In this document: positions 42,490 to 51,122 of the stretch, in pieces
Layout of the letters: every line of letters begins with the position of its first letter
Position numbering within the stretch: position 1 is the first letter of the stretch
From: Sulfurospirillum cavolei
GTDB taxonomy: Bacteria; Campylobacterota; Campylobacteria; Campylobacterales; Sulfurospirillaceae
DNA length: 64,000 nucleotides
Direction: 5' to 3' (one strand)
NCBI RefSeq assembly: GCF_000813325.1
Contig: NZ_BBQE01000015.1
Position numbers and translations under genes: made by a program
Notes under the pieces: generated by a model
The model's database searches: none
Told to the model about the DNA's origin: nothing
The model's input: only the letters and a program-made list of their open reading frames with translations

Positions 42490-42585
42490 CACGACTCCTC
42501 GGTTTTTATATTGAAATGTTAAAATAACGGTGTCAATTTCGTATTGACTTTTTCTTGACACTTTCTTTACATGTAAGGAGTTTTT

Positions 42586-43068
42586 ATGCGTCGTCTTTTG
42601 CTTTTATGCGTCACTGCGTTGGCGTTTCTTTTAAGCGGCTGTGCTTCCAAAGAAGTCAATCCCGCATCCTTCAACACTTCCGTGAACCTGTTACAAGCGG
42701 GTGAAATCAGCGTTTACGATACGAAAAAAGATGCGATTTTATTTTACACCTATGCGCAAGAAAACGGTAAATTGATCGAAAGCAGTTCGGGAAAATTGTT
42801 GCCGTTTCGCGTTTTATTTATGGATTTGTGGGTGACGGGATTGGGGCACGACTTAAGACGCCTCACGGATAATCATGCCGAAACGATTAAAGATGCGTTG
42901 ATGTACGCCGCGGAACAAAAAGGTATGCAACCCTTGCATATCAATCAAAAAGAGTTTATCATCGATACGAAATTCGCACACGATATGGTCGATGCCATCA
43001 ATGCCTACGAAGAGAAGATGAAACGTTACGACCGAGACCGCAGAGTTCCGCCGCTTAAAGATCTCTAA
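42586..43068 (+). CDS. Predicted lipoprotein
   Basis: A 160-aa protein with a lipobox (FLLSGCASK, lipidated Cys19). The mature part is mixed alpha/beta with SVYDTKKDAILFYTYAQ and a Lys-rich end (NAYEEKMKRYDRDRRVPP). I do not recognise a family. It is divergent from the cytochrome operon, with TTTACATGTAAGGAG covering its ribosome-binding site, where the iterated palindrome and AAGGAG overlap. Confidence 0.8.
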   Translation: MRRLLLLCVTALAFLLSGCASKEVNPASFNTSVNLLQAGEISVYDTKKDAILFYTYAQENGKLIESSSGKLLPFRVLFMDLWVTGLGHDLRRLTDNHAETIKDALMYAAEQKGMQPLHINQKEFIIDTKFAHDMVDAINAYEEKMKRYDRDRRVPPLKDL

Positions 43069-43106
43069 GCGAAGCTATGCCATACTAAAAAGAAAAAGGT
43101 CTTGAA

Positions 43107-43448
43107 ATGAGTCAACTGCCTCCGTGTCCAAAATGCAACTGTGAATACACGTACGAAGACGCCGATACGATCATTTGTCCTGAATGTGCCTACGAGTGGT
43201 CTAACAATGCCGTTTCCGACGAAGCATCGAGCAAAGTCGTCAAAGACGCTCACGGAACGATCTTACACGACGGCGATACCGTCACGGTCATCAAAGACCT
43301 CAAACTCAAAGGCTCTTCGGCAGTCATTAAAGGCGGTACCAAAGTGAAAAATATCCGCCTCAATTTCGAGAGCGATCACAATATCGATTGTAAGATCGAG
43401 GGTATCGGTGCGATGGGATTAAAGTCGGAGTTTGTAAAAAAAGCCTAA
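43107..43448 (+). CDS. yjdM: YjdM/PhnA zinc-ribbon protein
   Basis: A 113-aa cytoplasmic protein of the PhnA/YjdM family. The N-terminal zinc ribbon has CPKC and CPEC (residues about 7-27). The C-terminal domain is DGDTVTVIKDLKLKGSS and VKNIRLNFESDHNIDCKI. Despite the historic phosphonate name, the precise function of this branch is unclear. Monocistronic with a downstream bidirectional hairpin. Confidence 0.92.
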   Translation: MSQLPPCPKCNCEYTYEDADTIICPECAYEWSNNAVSDEASSKVVKDAHGTILHDGDTVTVIKDLKLKGSSAVIKGGTKVKNIRLNFESDHNIDCKIEGIGAMGLKSEFVKKA

Positions 43449-43457
43449 AGCAGAAGG

Positions 43458-43496
43458 GAATTTGCGAGAGAGCGTCATACGCAATGTCGCAAATTC
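43458..43496. terminator. Bidirectional hairpin between yjdM and azlD
   Basis: GAATTTGCGA (43458-43467) and TCGCAAATTC (43487-43496) are a perfect 10-bp inverted repeat in the gap between convergent genes. Confidence 0.6.
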
Positions 43497-43503
43497 GACG
43501 TGT

Positions 43504-43827
43504 TTAAAAAACGTTTTGAATTAAAATCATATACGCAAGCGTTGCGACAAAAATGCTTAGAAGCGCGTTTTTAAACCTTACATGTAAGAAAATTGCAATG
43601 CCTACGCCGATGATCTCCGCCAACCCGTAAGGATAGCTTTCCCACTTCACGTCTTTGAGGGCATAAAAAACCAAAATGACCATAATCATCACGGGCATCG
43701 TAAGTTCGATATACTTAATAAGCGGCGAAGGCTCGCGGTTGCGAAACACCAAAAACGGAATGATGCGCGTTGCATACGTCGCAAGCGTCGCGACAACGAT
43801 ACTTCCGATAAGATAGCTACTTTCCAC
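43504..43827 (-). CDS. azlD: AzlD-family branched-chain amino acid exporter subunit
   Basis: A 107-aa membrane protein with four hydrophobic segments (about 6-22, 40-58, 68-84, 90-106). Family motif TYATRIIPFLVF is near the N-terminus. Small subunit that pairs with AzlC to export branched-chain amino acids. Its start overlaps azlC by 11 bp. Confidence 0.9.
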   Translation of the reverse strand: MESSYLIGSIVVATLATYATRIIPFLVFRNREPSPLIKYIELTMPVMIMVILVFYALKDVKWESYPYGLAEIIGVGIAIFLHVRFKNALLSIFVATLAYMILIQNVF

Positions 43828-44491
43828 TTTCCATACTCCTCTTAAAAACGATCAAAACAAACGCCGCTAAACAGAGCGACAAAATCAACATTTTTTGCGG
43901 CGGAAAGAAAACCATGCCGAAAAGCCCGATAATCAGTGCTACGAAAAACGGTTTATGAAGCCTGTTTTTCGTATACAGCTCGATGGAAAGCACGACAAAA
44001 AGAGCCGTCAGCGAAAACTCGATGCCTTGGTAATTAAACGGTACGATATTGCCGAGTACCGCACCCGCAACGCTTCCGATAATCCAATAGCATTGATTTA
44101 AAAACGTAATCCACAAGTAGACCCGCTCGCGTTCGTTTTTGTCAACTTCGTTCGTTTTTAACAGGGCAAACGTCTCGTCGGTTAAGCCGAAAATCAAGTA
44201 ATGTTTTTTCCATGAAAAATCTTTAAACGCCGAAATCATCGAAAGTCCGTAAAAAGTATGGCGTAGATTGAGTAAAAACGTGGCGATGCCGATTTCCAAA
44301 ATCGTCGCTTGCGAAGCAAACAAGGTTAAGGCCAAAAATTGCCCCGAACCCGCGAAAATAAACACGCTCATAAAAAAAGCGTAATACCACGGAATCAACA
44401 ATTTCGCGAGTAAAAGCCCAAACGCCATACCCAGCGGAATGTAGCCCATCATTACGGGAATCGTCAACTTAACGATAGTAAAAAAAGACAC
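43817..44491 (-). CDS. azlC: AzlC-family branched-chain amino acid exporter subunit
   Basis: A 224-aa inner-membrane protein with five to six TM helices. Family marks are PVMMGYIPLGMAFGLLLA, FAGSGQFLALTLFASQA, and LLNLRHTFYGLSM near residue 85, then a LTDETFAL segment. With AzlD it forms the export complex. Two-gene operon with azlD. Confidence 0.93.
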   Translation of the reverse strand: MSFFTIVKLTIPVMMGYIPLGMAFGLLLAKLLIPWYYAFFMSVFIFAGSGQFLALTLFASQATILEIGIATFLLNLRHTFYGLSMISAFKDFSWKKHYLIFGLTDETFALLKTNEVDKNERERVYLWITFLNQCYWIIGSVAGAVLGNIVPFNYQGIEFSLTALFVVLSIELYTKNRLHKPFFVALIIGLFGMVFFPPQKMLILSLCLAAFVLIVFKRSMESGK

Positions 44492-44538
44492 TCAAATCCT
44501 TTGACATGTAAAGATTAGTATCGGCGTTATGTAAAACG

Positions 44539-44709
44539 CTATTTTTGAATGTAACGATCCAAATAGTTTTTGGAGACGTTGGAATCGTGCAACGTTTGAC
44601 GTACCTCTTTGGAAGGAGGTACGTTGTGAGGTTTGACGTCGCTGAAATAAAGATAATCCACCGTAACGATCAAAGCGATAATCACGACGATCGGAAGCAA
44701 AAAAATCAT
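44539..44709 (-). CDS. Small membrane-anchored protein downstream of flgG
   Basis: A 56-aa reading frame below usual length cut-offs. The start ATG at 44709 lies 8 bp after the flgG stop on the same strand and the stop TAG is at 44539-44541. Residues 2-17 form one N-terminal TM helix (IFLLPIVVIIALIVTV). A charged tail follows, including SDVKPHNVPPSKEVRQ and ending NYLDRYIQK. The codon use resembles neighbouring genes. Possible RBS-like AAACGCTAAG is weak, so coupling to flgG is likely. A flagellar role is inferred only from position. Confidence 0.65.
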   Translation of the reverse strand: MIFLLPIVVIIALIVTVDYLYFSDVKPHNVPPSKEVRQTLHDSNVSKNYLDRYIQK

Positions 44710-44717
44710 CTTAGCGT

Positions 44718-45506
44718 TTACGCCTTAAGGTCGTTGACGATTTTGAGCATTTGATCGCTCGTCGTAATCGCTTTGGAGTTTGCCTCATACGCACGTTGCC
44801 CCGTAATCAAATCGGTCATCTCGTCAACCAATTGTACGTTACTCATTTCAACGAATTGTTGTCTCGTTTGCCCCAAACCGTTCAGTCCGGGCGTGCTTAC
44901 GATCGGATCGCCCGAAGCGGTAGTATTGATATAGTTGTTGTCTCCTAAGGAATGAAGACCCGCCGGATTGATGAAGTTTGCCAACTCAAGCTGCCCGATT
45001 TGTTGCGTCGCGGTTTGTCCCGCTTGTAAAACCGAAACCATACCGTCTACGCCGATCGTAATTTGAGTGGCATCTGCCGGTATGACCAATTGAGGAATAA
45101 GTTGATACCCATCGCTATTGATCACGTTACCGTCGGCATCGAGTTTAAACGAACCGTTACGCGTATAGCCCGTTGTACCGTCTGGAAGTAAAATTTGGAA
45201 AAAACCGTTACCCGTAATCGCCAAGTCCAAAGAACCGCCGGTTTCTTTGAAATTGCCTTGCGTGAACTGTTTGGCAATCGCCGTCGGTCGCGTTCCCAAA
45301 CCCACTTCAATACCGGTAGGTGAAACGGATGTTCCGCTGGTAGACGTACCCGCATAGGTCATCGTTTGATACATCAAATCCGCAAACTCGGCACGTTGTT
45401 TTTTATATCCGATCGTATTGACGTTTGAAATGTTGTTGGACGTCGTGTCGATTTGTGTTTGTTGTGCGATCATACCGGTTGCTGCGGTATACAAAGAGCG
45501 CATCAT
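44718..45506 (-). CDS. flgG: Flagellar distal rod protein FlgG
   Basis: A 262-aa distal rod subunit exported through the flagellar type III system; it has no signal peptide. The N-terminal rod motif is LYTAATGMIAQQTQIDTTSN with NISNVNTIGYKKQ. The middle domain starts SLDLAITGNGFFQIL, and the C-terminal FVEMSNVQLVDEMTDLI and AYEANSKAI helices complete the coiled-coil. It follows flgG2 by 16 bp, the order seen in Campylobacter. Confidence 0.95.
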   Translation of the reverse strand: MMRSLYTAATGMIAQQTQIDTTSNNISNVNTIGYKKQRAEFADLMYQTMTYAGTSTSGTSVSPTGIEVGLGTRPTAIAKQFTQGNFKETGGSLDLAITGNGFFQILLPDGTTGYTRNGSFKLDADGNVINSDGYQLIPQLVIPADATQITIGVDGMVSVLQAGQTATQQIGQLELANFINPAGLHSLGDNNYINTTASGDPIVSTPGLNGLGQTRQQFVEMSNVQLVDEMTDLITGQRAYEANSKAITTSDQMLKIVNDLKA

Positions 45507-45522
45507 AGGCTATCCTTTAAAA

Positions 45523-46326
45523 TTAAGCTTTAGTCGAAGCCAATTTACTAATGGCTTCGGAATTGAGGTCGTTCATATGCGATTTCATCACTTTTTGATA
45601 CATCTCGACCATACGATTGGCTTCGATCAAATTCGTCATCTCGTATACGGGGTTAATATTGCTCGTTTCTAAAAAGCCTTGCGCCACGAGTTCGCCCGTA
45701 TCCAGTTCGGTCAATTCGTCGGTACTTTTAAACTTGAAAAGGTTTGCACCCTCTTTTAAAAGTGATTTCACATCATCGCTTTGGACGATATAAAGGCGAC
45801 CGATCTCGTCTTCTCGGTTGTACAAATTGCCGCTTTTATCGACGCGAAGTTCACCGTCATCGGGAAGCGTAACGTATTGACGGTTTTGAAAATAGGTCGA
45901 AGGTAGTACGGGAAAGCCCTCTTTCGTGACCAAGGTTCCTTCGTTATTCAGCGTAAATGCACCGTTTTGCGTTAAACGAATACCCTGCGGCGTTTCAACC
46001 ATGAAAAAAATGTCATTGCGTTTTAGCGCAAGATCAAGCGAATTGCCGGTATTTTTGATGCCGCCTTGCTCGTACTTGACGTATCCTTCAACAATTTGAG
46101 GAACACGATCAATCGTTGCGTTGATAAATTTACTCGCCTCTTTCGTATTGTCTTTTAAGGGCATCTCTTCTTGAAATTCTTGAAAAATACGTTTAAAATC
46201 ACCGATAACGACATCGTCTCTTTTAAATGCGGGCGTATTCAGATTGGCAAGATTATTGGAGATGACGTCGAGTTTGTTAAACTGGGTAACCATCGCTCCG
46301 GTAACGCTGTAATAGCCGTTTTGCAT
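45523..46326 (-). CDS. flgG2: Flagellar rod protein FlgG2/FlgF
   Basis: A 267-aa rod protein of the FlgF/FlgG family: N-terminal GYYSVTGAMVTQFNKLDVIS, NNLANLNTPAFKR, central NSLDLALKRNDIFFMVETP, and C-terminal NINPVYEMTNLIEANRM. It begins the two- or three-gene flagellar operon and is preceded by a sigma54-type promoter. Campylobacter calls the first gene flgG2 or flgF. Confidence 0.9.
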   Translation of the reverse strand: MQNGYYSVTGAMVTQFNKLDVISNNLANLNTPAFKRDDVVIGDFKRIFQEFQEEMPLKDNTKEASKFINATIDRVPQIVEGYVKYEQGGIKNTGNSLDLALKRNDIFFMVETPQGIRLTQNGAFTLNNEGTLVTKEGFPVLPSTYFQNRQYVTLPDDGELRVDKSGNLYNREDEIGRLYIVQSDDVKSLLKEGANLFKFKSTDELTELDTGELVAQGFLETSNINPVYEMTNLIEANRMVEMYQKVMKSHMNDLNSEAISKLASTKA

Positions 46327-46365
46327 ACTTTATGTCTCGCTTTTTTCATTCGTTGATACACTAAA

Positions 46366-46380
46366 GCAACTCCCGTTCCA
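46366..46380 (-). promoter_or_regulatory. Sigma54 (RpoN) promoter of flgG2-flgG
   Basis: The minus strand reads TGGAACGGGAGTTGC, which matches the -24/-12 consensus TGGCACG-N4-TTGC with GG and GC spaced correctly. It lies about 40 bp upstream of flgG2. Rod and hook genes in Campylobacter and Helicobacter are commonly RpoN-dependent, so this fits. Confidence 0.75.
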
Positions 46381-46425
46381 TCTTTGCCAAAATTATTTTT
46401 TAACGCCGTTTAAAAAAAAACTCGG

Positions 46426-46431
46426 TATAAT
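46426..46431 (+). promoter_or_regulatory. -10 box of the rpoD promoter
   Basis: TATAAT preceded by a T/A-rich tract, 72 bp upstream of rpoD. Epsilonproteobacterial housekeeping promoters show a strong -10 and a periodic AT-rich upstream region rather than a clear -35. Confidence 0.6.
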
Positions 46432-46502
46432 CCACATCTTTTTATGAGAATTTTAAAGAAAAATCAAACTCCTACACCCACACTCTTAAGGAGAGTTACC
46501 CT

Positions 46503-48356
46503 ATGGCTTCAAAAGAACTTTACACCGAGTTGGAAGAACTTTTTGTCGAACATGAAAAATCATACGTAACGTATGAAAACGTCATGGAACTTTTTACCAA
46601 ACCCCCGACTCCGGCAAACGTAAAAAAATTAATGGCATTGCTCGAAAAGTACAAAGTTTCGCTTATTTCGTCCGCGGAAATTGCCAAACTTCGAAACAAA
46701 GAGGAAGCCAAAAAACGTGAAGAAGAGCGTCAAAAACTCCAAGACGAAGCCCTTGAAGAAGAGTTTGATCTTGCCAGCGAAAAAGAGCTTTTAGAATGGT
46801 CCAGAAGCGATAGCCCCGTTAGAATGTACCTTCGCGAAATGGGACAGATTTCTCTTTTGACCAAAGACGAAGAGATTGAGATCAGCAAAAAAATCGAATT
46901 CGGCGAAGATATCATCATCGACGCGTTTTGTTCCGTTCCGTACCTCATCGATTTTATTTTGGACTATAAAGAAGCTCTGATCAACCGCGAACGACGCGTT
47001 AAAGAGCTTTTTAAAACGTTTGAAGACGACGACGATAGCGACGATGAAGGCGACGATGAAGGCGAAGAGTATGACGAGGACGGCGAAGAAAAACGTACGT
47101 TTTCTAAAAAAGACAACACGCGTACCGAAAAAGTAATCGAAAGCTTTAAAGCCTTGGAAAAAGCCAAAAAAGATTGGTTGAAAAGTTTCTCTAAGCCGCC
47201 CGAAGAAGAGTTGGATGCCGAAGAGCGTATGAACTACGATTTAGGGCTTGCGTATAAGAAAAAATTGCTCAAAGAAGCGTTGATGGACTTAGGACCGACC
47301 AGTAAACTGATTAACGAACTGGTAAAGTCGATGGAGACCGCACTTAAAAGCGATTTTGAATTCGACAAAGAGCTCAAACGCCTTGAGTACCGTTTGCCGC
47401 TTTTTAACGACGCACTCAAAGAAAACCATATGAAGCTTCTTAAAAACATCGTCGATTTGAACAAAGAAGATATTACGACAATGGTACCCGAAGCGACGAT
47501 GGTTTCGACGTACATGGAGATCAAAAAACTGTTCCAAACCAAAGAAGCCAGCAAACAAGGTTTTGATTTGGAACCGGAAACCCTTAAAGAGATTTTAGAG
47601 CAAATCAAACGCGGTAAACGCATCGCCGACGAGTCAAAAACGCGTATGGCAAAAAGTAACTTGCGTCTGGTCGTTTCCATCGCGAAACGTTATACCAATC
47701 GCGGTTTGCCGTTTTTGGATTTGATTCAAGAAGGCAACATCGGTTTGATGAAAGCGGTTGATAAATTTGAGTACAAAAAAGGCTACAAATTTTCAACTTA
47801 TGCCACATGGTGGATCAGACAAGCGATCTCACGTGCGATTGCCGATCAAGCGCGTACGATTCGTATTCCGATCCACATGATCGAGACGATCAACCGTATC
47901 AATAAAATTATTCGTAAACACCTTCAAGAAGAGGGAAAAGAGCCCGACATCGAGACCATTGCACAAGAAGTCGGTTTGAGTGCGGATAAAGTCAAAAACG
48001 TCATTAAAATTACCAAAGAGCCTATCTCGCTTGAAGCGCCTATCGGTAACGAAGACGACGGTAAATTCGGCGATTTCGTGGAAGATAAAAACTCCATCGC
48101 ACCGATCGATCATATCTTAAAATCCGATCTTAAAGACCAGATCGATGAAGTGCTCGATCAACTCAACGACCGCGAAAAAGCGGTAATTCGTATGCGTTTT
48201 GGTTTAATGCACGACGAGAGCGATCGAACGCTCGAAGAGATCGGAAAAGAGCTCAATGTCACGCGTGAACGTGTCCGTCAGATCGAAAGTTCGGCGATCA
48301 AAAAGCTCAAACACCCGAAAGTGGGACGTAAACTTAAAAACTATATCGAGAGCTAA
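46503..48356 (+). CDS. rpoD: RNA polymerase primary sigma factor RpoD (sigma70)
   Basis: A 617-aa housekeeping sigma factor. Region 1.1 is N-terminal. Region 1.2 contains DSPVRMYLREMGQISLLT. A very acidic insert (about residues 174-195) sits in the non-conserved region. Regions 2.1-2.4 run through MAKSNLRLVVSIAKRYTNRG, QEGNIGLMKAVDKFEY and KFSTYATWWIRQAI. Regions 3 and 4 end with EEIGKELNVTRERVRQIESS. An AAGGAGAG site precedes the start. Divergent from the flagellar genes; a PAS protein follows after 2 bp. Confidence 0.97.
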   Translation: MASKELYTELEELFVEHEKSYVTYENVMELFTKPPTPANVKKLMALLEKYKVSLISSAEIAKLRNKEEAKKREEERQKLQDEALEEEFDLASEKELLEWSRSDSPVRMYLREMGQISLLTKDEEIEISKKIEFGEDIIIDAFCSVPYLIDFILDYKEALINRERRVKELFKTFEDDDDSDDEGDDEGEEYDEDGEEKRTFSKKDNTRTEKVIESFKALEKAKKDWLKSFSKPPEEELDAEERMNYDLGLAYKKKLLKEALMDLGPTSKLINELVKSMETALKSDFEFDKELKRLEYRLPLFNDALKENHMKLLKNIVDLNKEDITTMVPEATMVSTYMEIKKLFQTKEASKQGFDLEPETLKEILEQIKRGKRIADESKTRMAKSNLRLVVSIAKRYTNRGLPFLDLIQEGNIGLMKAVDKFEYKKGYKFSTYATWWIRQAISRAIADQARTIRIPIHMIETINRINKIIRKHLQEEGKEPDIETIAQEVGLSADKVKNVIKITKEPISLEAPIGNEDDGKFGDFVEDKNSIAPIDHILKSDLKDQIDEVLDQLNDREKAVIRMRFGLMHDESDRTLEEIGKELNVTRERVRQIESSAIKKLKHPKVGRKLKNYIES

Positions 48357-48358
48357 CG

Positions 48359-49042
48359 ATGACGTTCGCTGAAGCGTGGATTGAGCACGACTACAATCCT
48401 TTTATCGTATTTGATACCAACGGTAAAATCCTCTCCCTCAACCAAGAAGCACAATACCTTCTTGGTGAGGTCAACCATAAAAAAATCTTCGACATCGCCG
48501 GGACGTATGCCAGCATGACCTACGGCTTTAAAACGACGATCGTCGATATTGCGTTCGGATCGTATAAATTTTATGCGATTACGGTCGGCTACGACGATGA
48601 AACGTCCATCGGAATCAAGCTGTATAAAAGTGCTACCAAAAAGTTTGCCAATGTTGAAGAGTACGGAGAGAGCGTCAATATTTACGCGCTTTTAGATTTG
48701 TGTATCAGTGCTTCTTCGACCAATACGACGATCAAATTTCGCAAAGAGTTCGACCCGACGTTTCCCGACGTTCGCTTGAAAGTCGAGGACTTTATGAAAC
48801 TGCTCACAAAAGTGTATCAATCCCATACCGCTTCGGCGACGATTACGACGCGTTTAGCCCTTATTACGGGCGAATACATTCGTTTCAATACCAAAAAATA
48901 CCCTATTTTTTCCATCTCGATCAAAGGCGAAAATCGCGATAAAGGTTACGAAAAAAGCATCGAAGAGATTGCTCAAAAAAGTAACTGCACGATTCATTTT
49001 GAAAAAGATGAAACCGTTATTCACGCGGCTTTGGTCTCGTGA
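48359..49042 (+). CDS. PAS-like protein co-transcribed with rpoD
   Basis: A 227-aa soluble protein starting 2 bp after the rpoD stop. The N-terminus looks like a PAS sensor (YNPFIVFDTNGKILSLNQEA). The middle and C-terminal parts (INIYALLDLC-like helix, FMKLLTKVYQSHTASA, FSISIKGENRDKG) look like a shortened histidine-kinase scaffold with no H-box or ATP-lid motif. I know of no assigned function. The location suggests a regulatory or growth-state role, but that is inference. Confidence 0.7.
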   Translation: MTFAEAWIEHDYNPFIVFDTNGKILSLNQEAQYLLGEVNHKKIFDIAGTYASMTYGFKTTIVDIAFGSYKFYAITVGYDDETSIGIKLYKSATKKFANVEEYGESVNIYALLDLCISASSTNTTIKFRKEFDPTFPDVRLKVEDFMKLLTKVYQSHTASATITTRLALITGEYIRFNTKKYPIFSISIKGENRDKGYEKSIEEIAQKSNCTIHFEKDETVIHAALVS

Positions 49043-49046
49043 ACTT

Positions 49047-49088
49047 GTTTACATGTAAAACCAAAAAGCTTTACATGTAAACTTTTTT
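49047..49088 (+). terminator. Rho-independent terminator built from two TTTACATGTAAA palindromes
   Basis: GTTTACATGTAAA (49047-49059) pairs perfectly with TTTACATGTAAAC (49070-49082), a 13-bp stem and 10-nt loop, followed directly by six T (49083-49088). It ends the rpoD-PAS transcript 5 bp after the stop. Clearest example of the iterated palindrome used as a terminator arm. Confidence 0.85.
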
Positions 49089-49095
49089 CCTCGTT

Positions 49096-49458
49096 TTACC
49101 CATGCTCACACCCCGTATCATTGCTTCTATCTTCAGGCTTCCTATGTTCTTTACCCCATTGGTACATCAAGCTTAAAATGGGTATGAGCGTTTCGCCCTC
49201 TGCGGTGAGCGAATACTCCACTTTGGGCGGTACTTGGTTGTACTGCTCCCTGTGAATGATATTGTGGCTTTCAAGCTCTTTGAGCTGTTGTGTCAGCGTT
49301 TTATGCGCGATAGGCTGTAAGATCGTTTTGAGCTGGTTGTAGCGCATCACTTTGGCTTCATGAATCTTCCACAAAATGATCCACTTCCACTTTCCCTCCA
49401 AAATTGACATCGCATAATACATCGGACATTTTTCATATTTATCACTGAAATTTTCCAT
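49096..49458 (-). CDS. HxlR-family transcriptional regulator
   Basis: A 120-aa winged-helix regulator: CPMYYAMSILEGKWKWIILW, then RYNQLKTILQPIAHKTLTQQ and YSLTAEGETLIPIL. The N-terminal Cys (Cys11) is the redox or electrophile sensor in some HxlR proteins. Divergent from a flavin-type reductase gene, with a palindrome between. It probably controls that reductase in response to electrophiles or quinones, as in other HxlR pairs. Confidence 0.92.
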   Translation of the reverse strand: MENFSDKYEKCPMYYAMSILEGKWKWIILWKIHEAKVMRYNQLKTILQPIAHKTLTQQLKELESHNIIHREQYNQVPPKVEYSLTAEGETLIPILSLMYQWGKEHRKPEDRSNDTGCEHG

Positions 49459-49484
49459 CCATTGCTCCTTTACTTCCCTTTTGG

Positions 49485-49499
49485 TTAGTATATAACTAA
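49485..49499. promoter_or_regulatory. HxlR-type operator candidate
   Basis: TTAGTATATAACTAA is an inverted repeat (TTAGT / ACTAA) lying midway between the divergent HxlR and reductase starts, matching the style of HxlR operators. Confidence 0.55.
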
Positions 49500-49569
49500 A
49501 AAGTTCATTCTATACTTAAGTTGCATATTGTCCTATAATGCACCGCATCATATTCTCAAAGGAAACAGA

Positions 49570-50253
49570 ATGAACATTGTCGCCATTAACGGAAGCCCTA
49601 GAAAAAATGCCAACACTGCAACACTGCTTAAAAAAGCGCTTGAAGGAGCGCGCCAAAACGGAGCGCAAACAGAACTGGTTAACCTTTATGATCTCTCATA
49701 CCAAGGTTGTGTCAGCTGTTTTGCATGTAAACTTCCCAATGGAAAGTCACACGGCAGATGCGCGCATAAAGACGAACTTAAACCGCTTTTAGAAAAACTT
49801 CACCATGCCGATGCGATCGTGCTTGGTTCGCCCATTTACTTTGGCAATATCACGGGCATGATGCGCTCTTTCATCGAACGTTTAGCGTTTCAATACACCG
49901 TGTACGACACGCACTACTCTTCACTCTTTCCTCGCAAAATCCCCATCGGGTTTATCTACACGATGAATTTAGATGAAAAACGCATGAAAGAGTGGGGTTA
50001 TGTTGAAGCACTAAGCGGTCTTCAAAATAGAATGGGAAGCATTTTTGGCTCTTCGGAGGGGCTTTATGTGACCGACACGTATCAGTTTAAAGACTATTCC
50101 AAATACGACATCACCGCATTTAGTGAACCGCTTAAAGCCAAAAGACGCCAAGAGTTTTTTCCACAAGACTGCGAAAAAGCCTATGATATGGGAGCACGCT
50201 TTGCTCTTAAGGGTATTTCAAGCGATTTTAACGCTAAAATCGAACCGCATTAA
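49570..50253 (+). CDS. NADPH-dependent FMN reductase / flavodoxin-fold oxidoreductase
   Basis: A 227-aa flavodoxin-fold enzyme. The FMN phosphate loop is NGSPRKNANTATLLKKAL and the flavin-binding element is GSPIYFGNITGMMRSFIER. A Cys-x2-Cys in YQGCVSCFACK resembles the ferredoxin-like spacing of iron-sulfur flavoproteins (here CVSCFAC plus a later C). The start at 49570 follows AAAGGAAAC; the longer frame from 49528 has no support. Probably reduces quinones or nitroaromatics under HxlR control. Confidence 0.9.
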   Translation: MNIVAINGSPRKNANTATLLKKALEGARQNGAQTELVNLYDLSYQGCVSCFACKLPNGKSHGRCAHKDELKPLLEKLHHADAIVLGSPIYFGNITGMMRSFIERLAFQYTVYDTHYSSLFPRKIPIGFIYTMNLDEKRMKEWGYVEALSGLQNRMGSIFGSSEGLYVTDTYQFKDYSKYDITAFSEPLKAKRRQEFFPQDCEKAYDMGARFALKGISSDFNAKIEPH

Positions 50254-50266
50254 CGGCGGTCATACA

Positions 50267-50302
50267 CGTTTACATGTCAGATTTCAAACCGACATGTAAA
50301 CG
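50267..50302. terminator. Hairpin of two ACATGT palindromes between convergent genes
   Basis: CGTTTACATGTC (50267-50278) pairs with GACATGTAAACG (50291-50302), a 12-bp stem, in the gap between the reductase and the SapC-like gene. Another paired-palindrome transcription end. Confidence 0.55.
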
Positions 50303-50311
50303 TCGTCAAAC

Positions 50312-51001
50312 CTACATACCTAAACGTCTGATATTACTAAGAGAGATCAAATGAGCCGTGATTAAAGGCGTTGCCCCTTTTTTGCACATGTCGAGTTTTT
50401 TCTTATCGTTCAAACGGTTGAATTTTTCTTCGTCGAGCGTAAAAAAACCGTTGATCGTATGGGTTTTGCCCTCTTCGTCGATGACGTTCGCACTTTTTTG
50501 TACCAACAACTCTCCCTTATAAAGCTCTTTGATGAACGCACTGCACGATTGAAGTTCGCCTTGAAAACGCACTAAAAAATCCAAGATATTTTTGGTTAAA
50601 TCGCTCGGCGTTTTATCCTCTTTGAACAAAGCTCTTGCTTGATTGGACGCGTTAAGCTCTTCCAAGCCCTCTTCTTCGATCGCCAACGAAAATCCCTCTT
50701 GAGCCTCGTTTTGAACCAAAGCAAACGGGTAGCGTCTCAAAAATGCGGGAACGTATTTGCCTCGTTTGAAACGTCCGTTTTCGTCCAAAGAGACGTTTTT
50801 GTCGTTAAAACCGAGTAATGCAATCGCCAGCCAATCGCCCTCTTGGTTTTTCGTAAACAAAATCGGATAATCTTTACACGCTTCGTAAAACTCCCCGATC
50901 CCCAAAGGAACGCTGATGATTTTTTCAAGATTGGGATAGCGCATTGCGTCGTTAACGGCTTTGGTTTGATCGTGCGGTTGGTTGATTACATGTAATGCCA
51001 T
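50312..51001 (-). CDS. SapC family protein
   Basis: A 229-aa protein of the SapC family. Conserved parts are YPILFTKNQEGDWLAIALLG, GKYVPAFLRRYPFAL and HTINGFFTLDEEKFNRL. SapC-like proteins are widespread in proteobacteria with no firm role; the S-layer link in Campylobacter fetus gave the name. The start at 51001 follows GAGGAAC. The frame is open further to 51283, but that part is AT-rich non-coding-like and lacks a start signal. The TTACATGTAA palindrome at 50988 lies in its fourth to sixth codons. Confidence 0.85.
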   Translation of the reverse strand: MALHVINQPHDQTKAVNDAMRYPNLEKIISVPLGIGEFYEACKDYPILFTKNQEGDWLAIALLGFNDKNVSLDENGRFKRGKYVPAFLRRYPFALVQNEAQEGFSLAIEEEGLEELNASNQARALFKEDKTPSDLTKNILDFLVRFQGELQSCSAFIKELYKGELLVQKSANVIDEEGKTHTINGFFTLDEEKFNRLNDKKKLDMCKKGATPLITAHLISLSNIRRLGM

Positions 51002-51122
51002 GATGAATGTTCCTCTATGGATAGTAAAATAAAACATATCATAGCATTTTAAGGTGCAATTTGCACTGTAGAAACGATCAGAAAGGACGGCTACACTGTC
51101 ACGGTGTAGCCGTTTGGAAAGA

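Noticed and set aside
47234..47680. 148-codon frame opposite rpoD
   Set aside because: Ser/Leu-rich shadow of the sigma factor with no start signal or family similarity.
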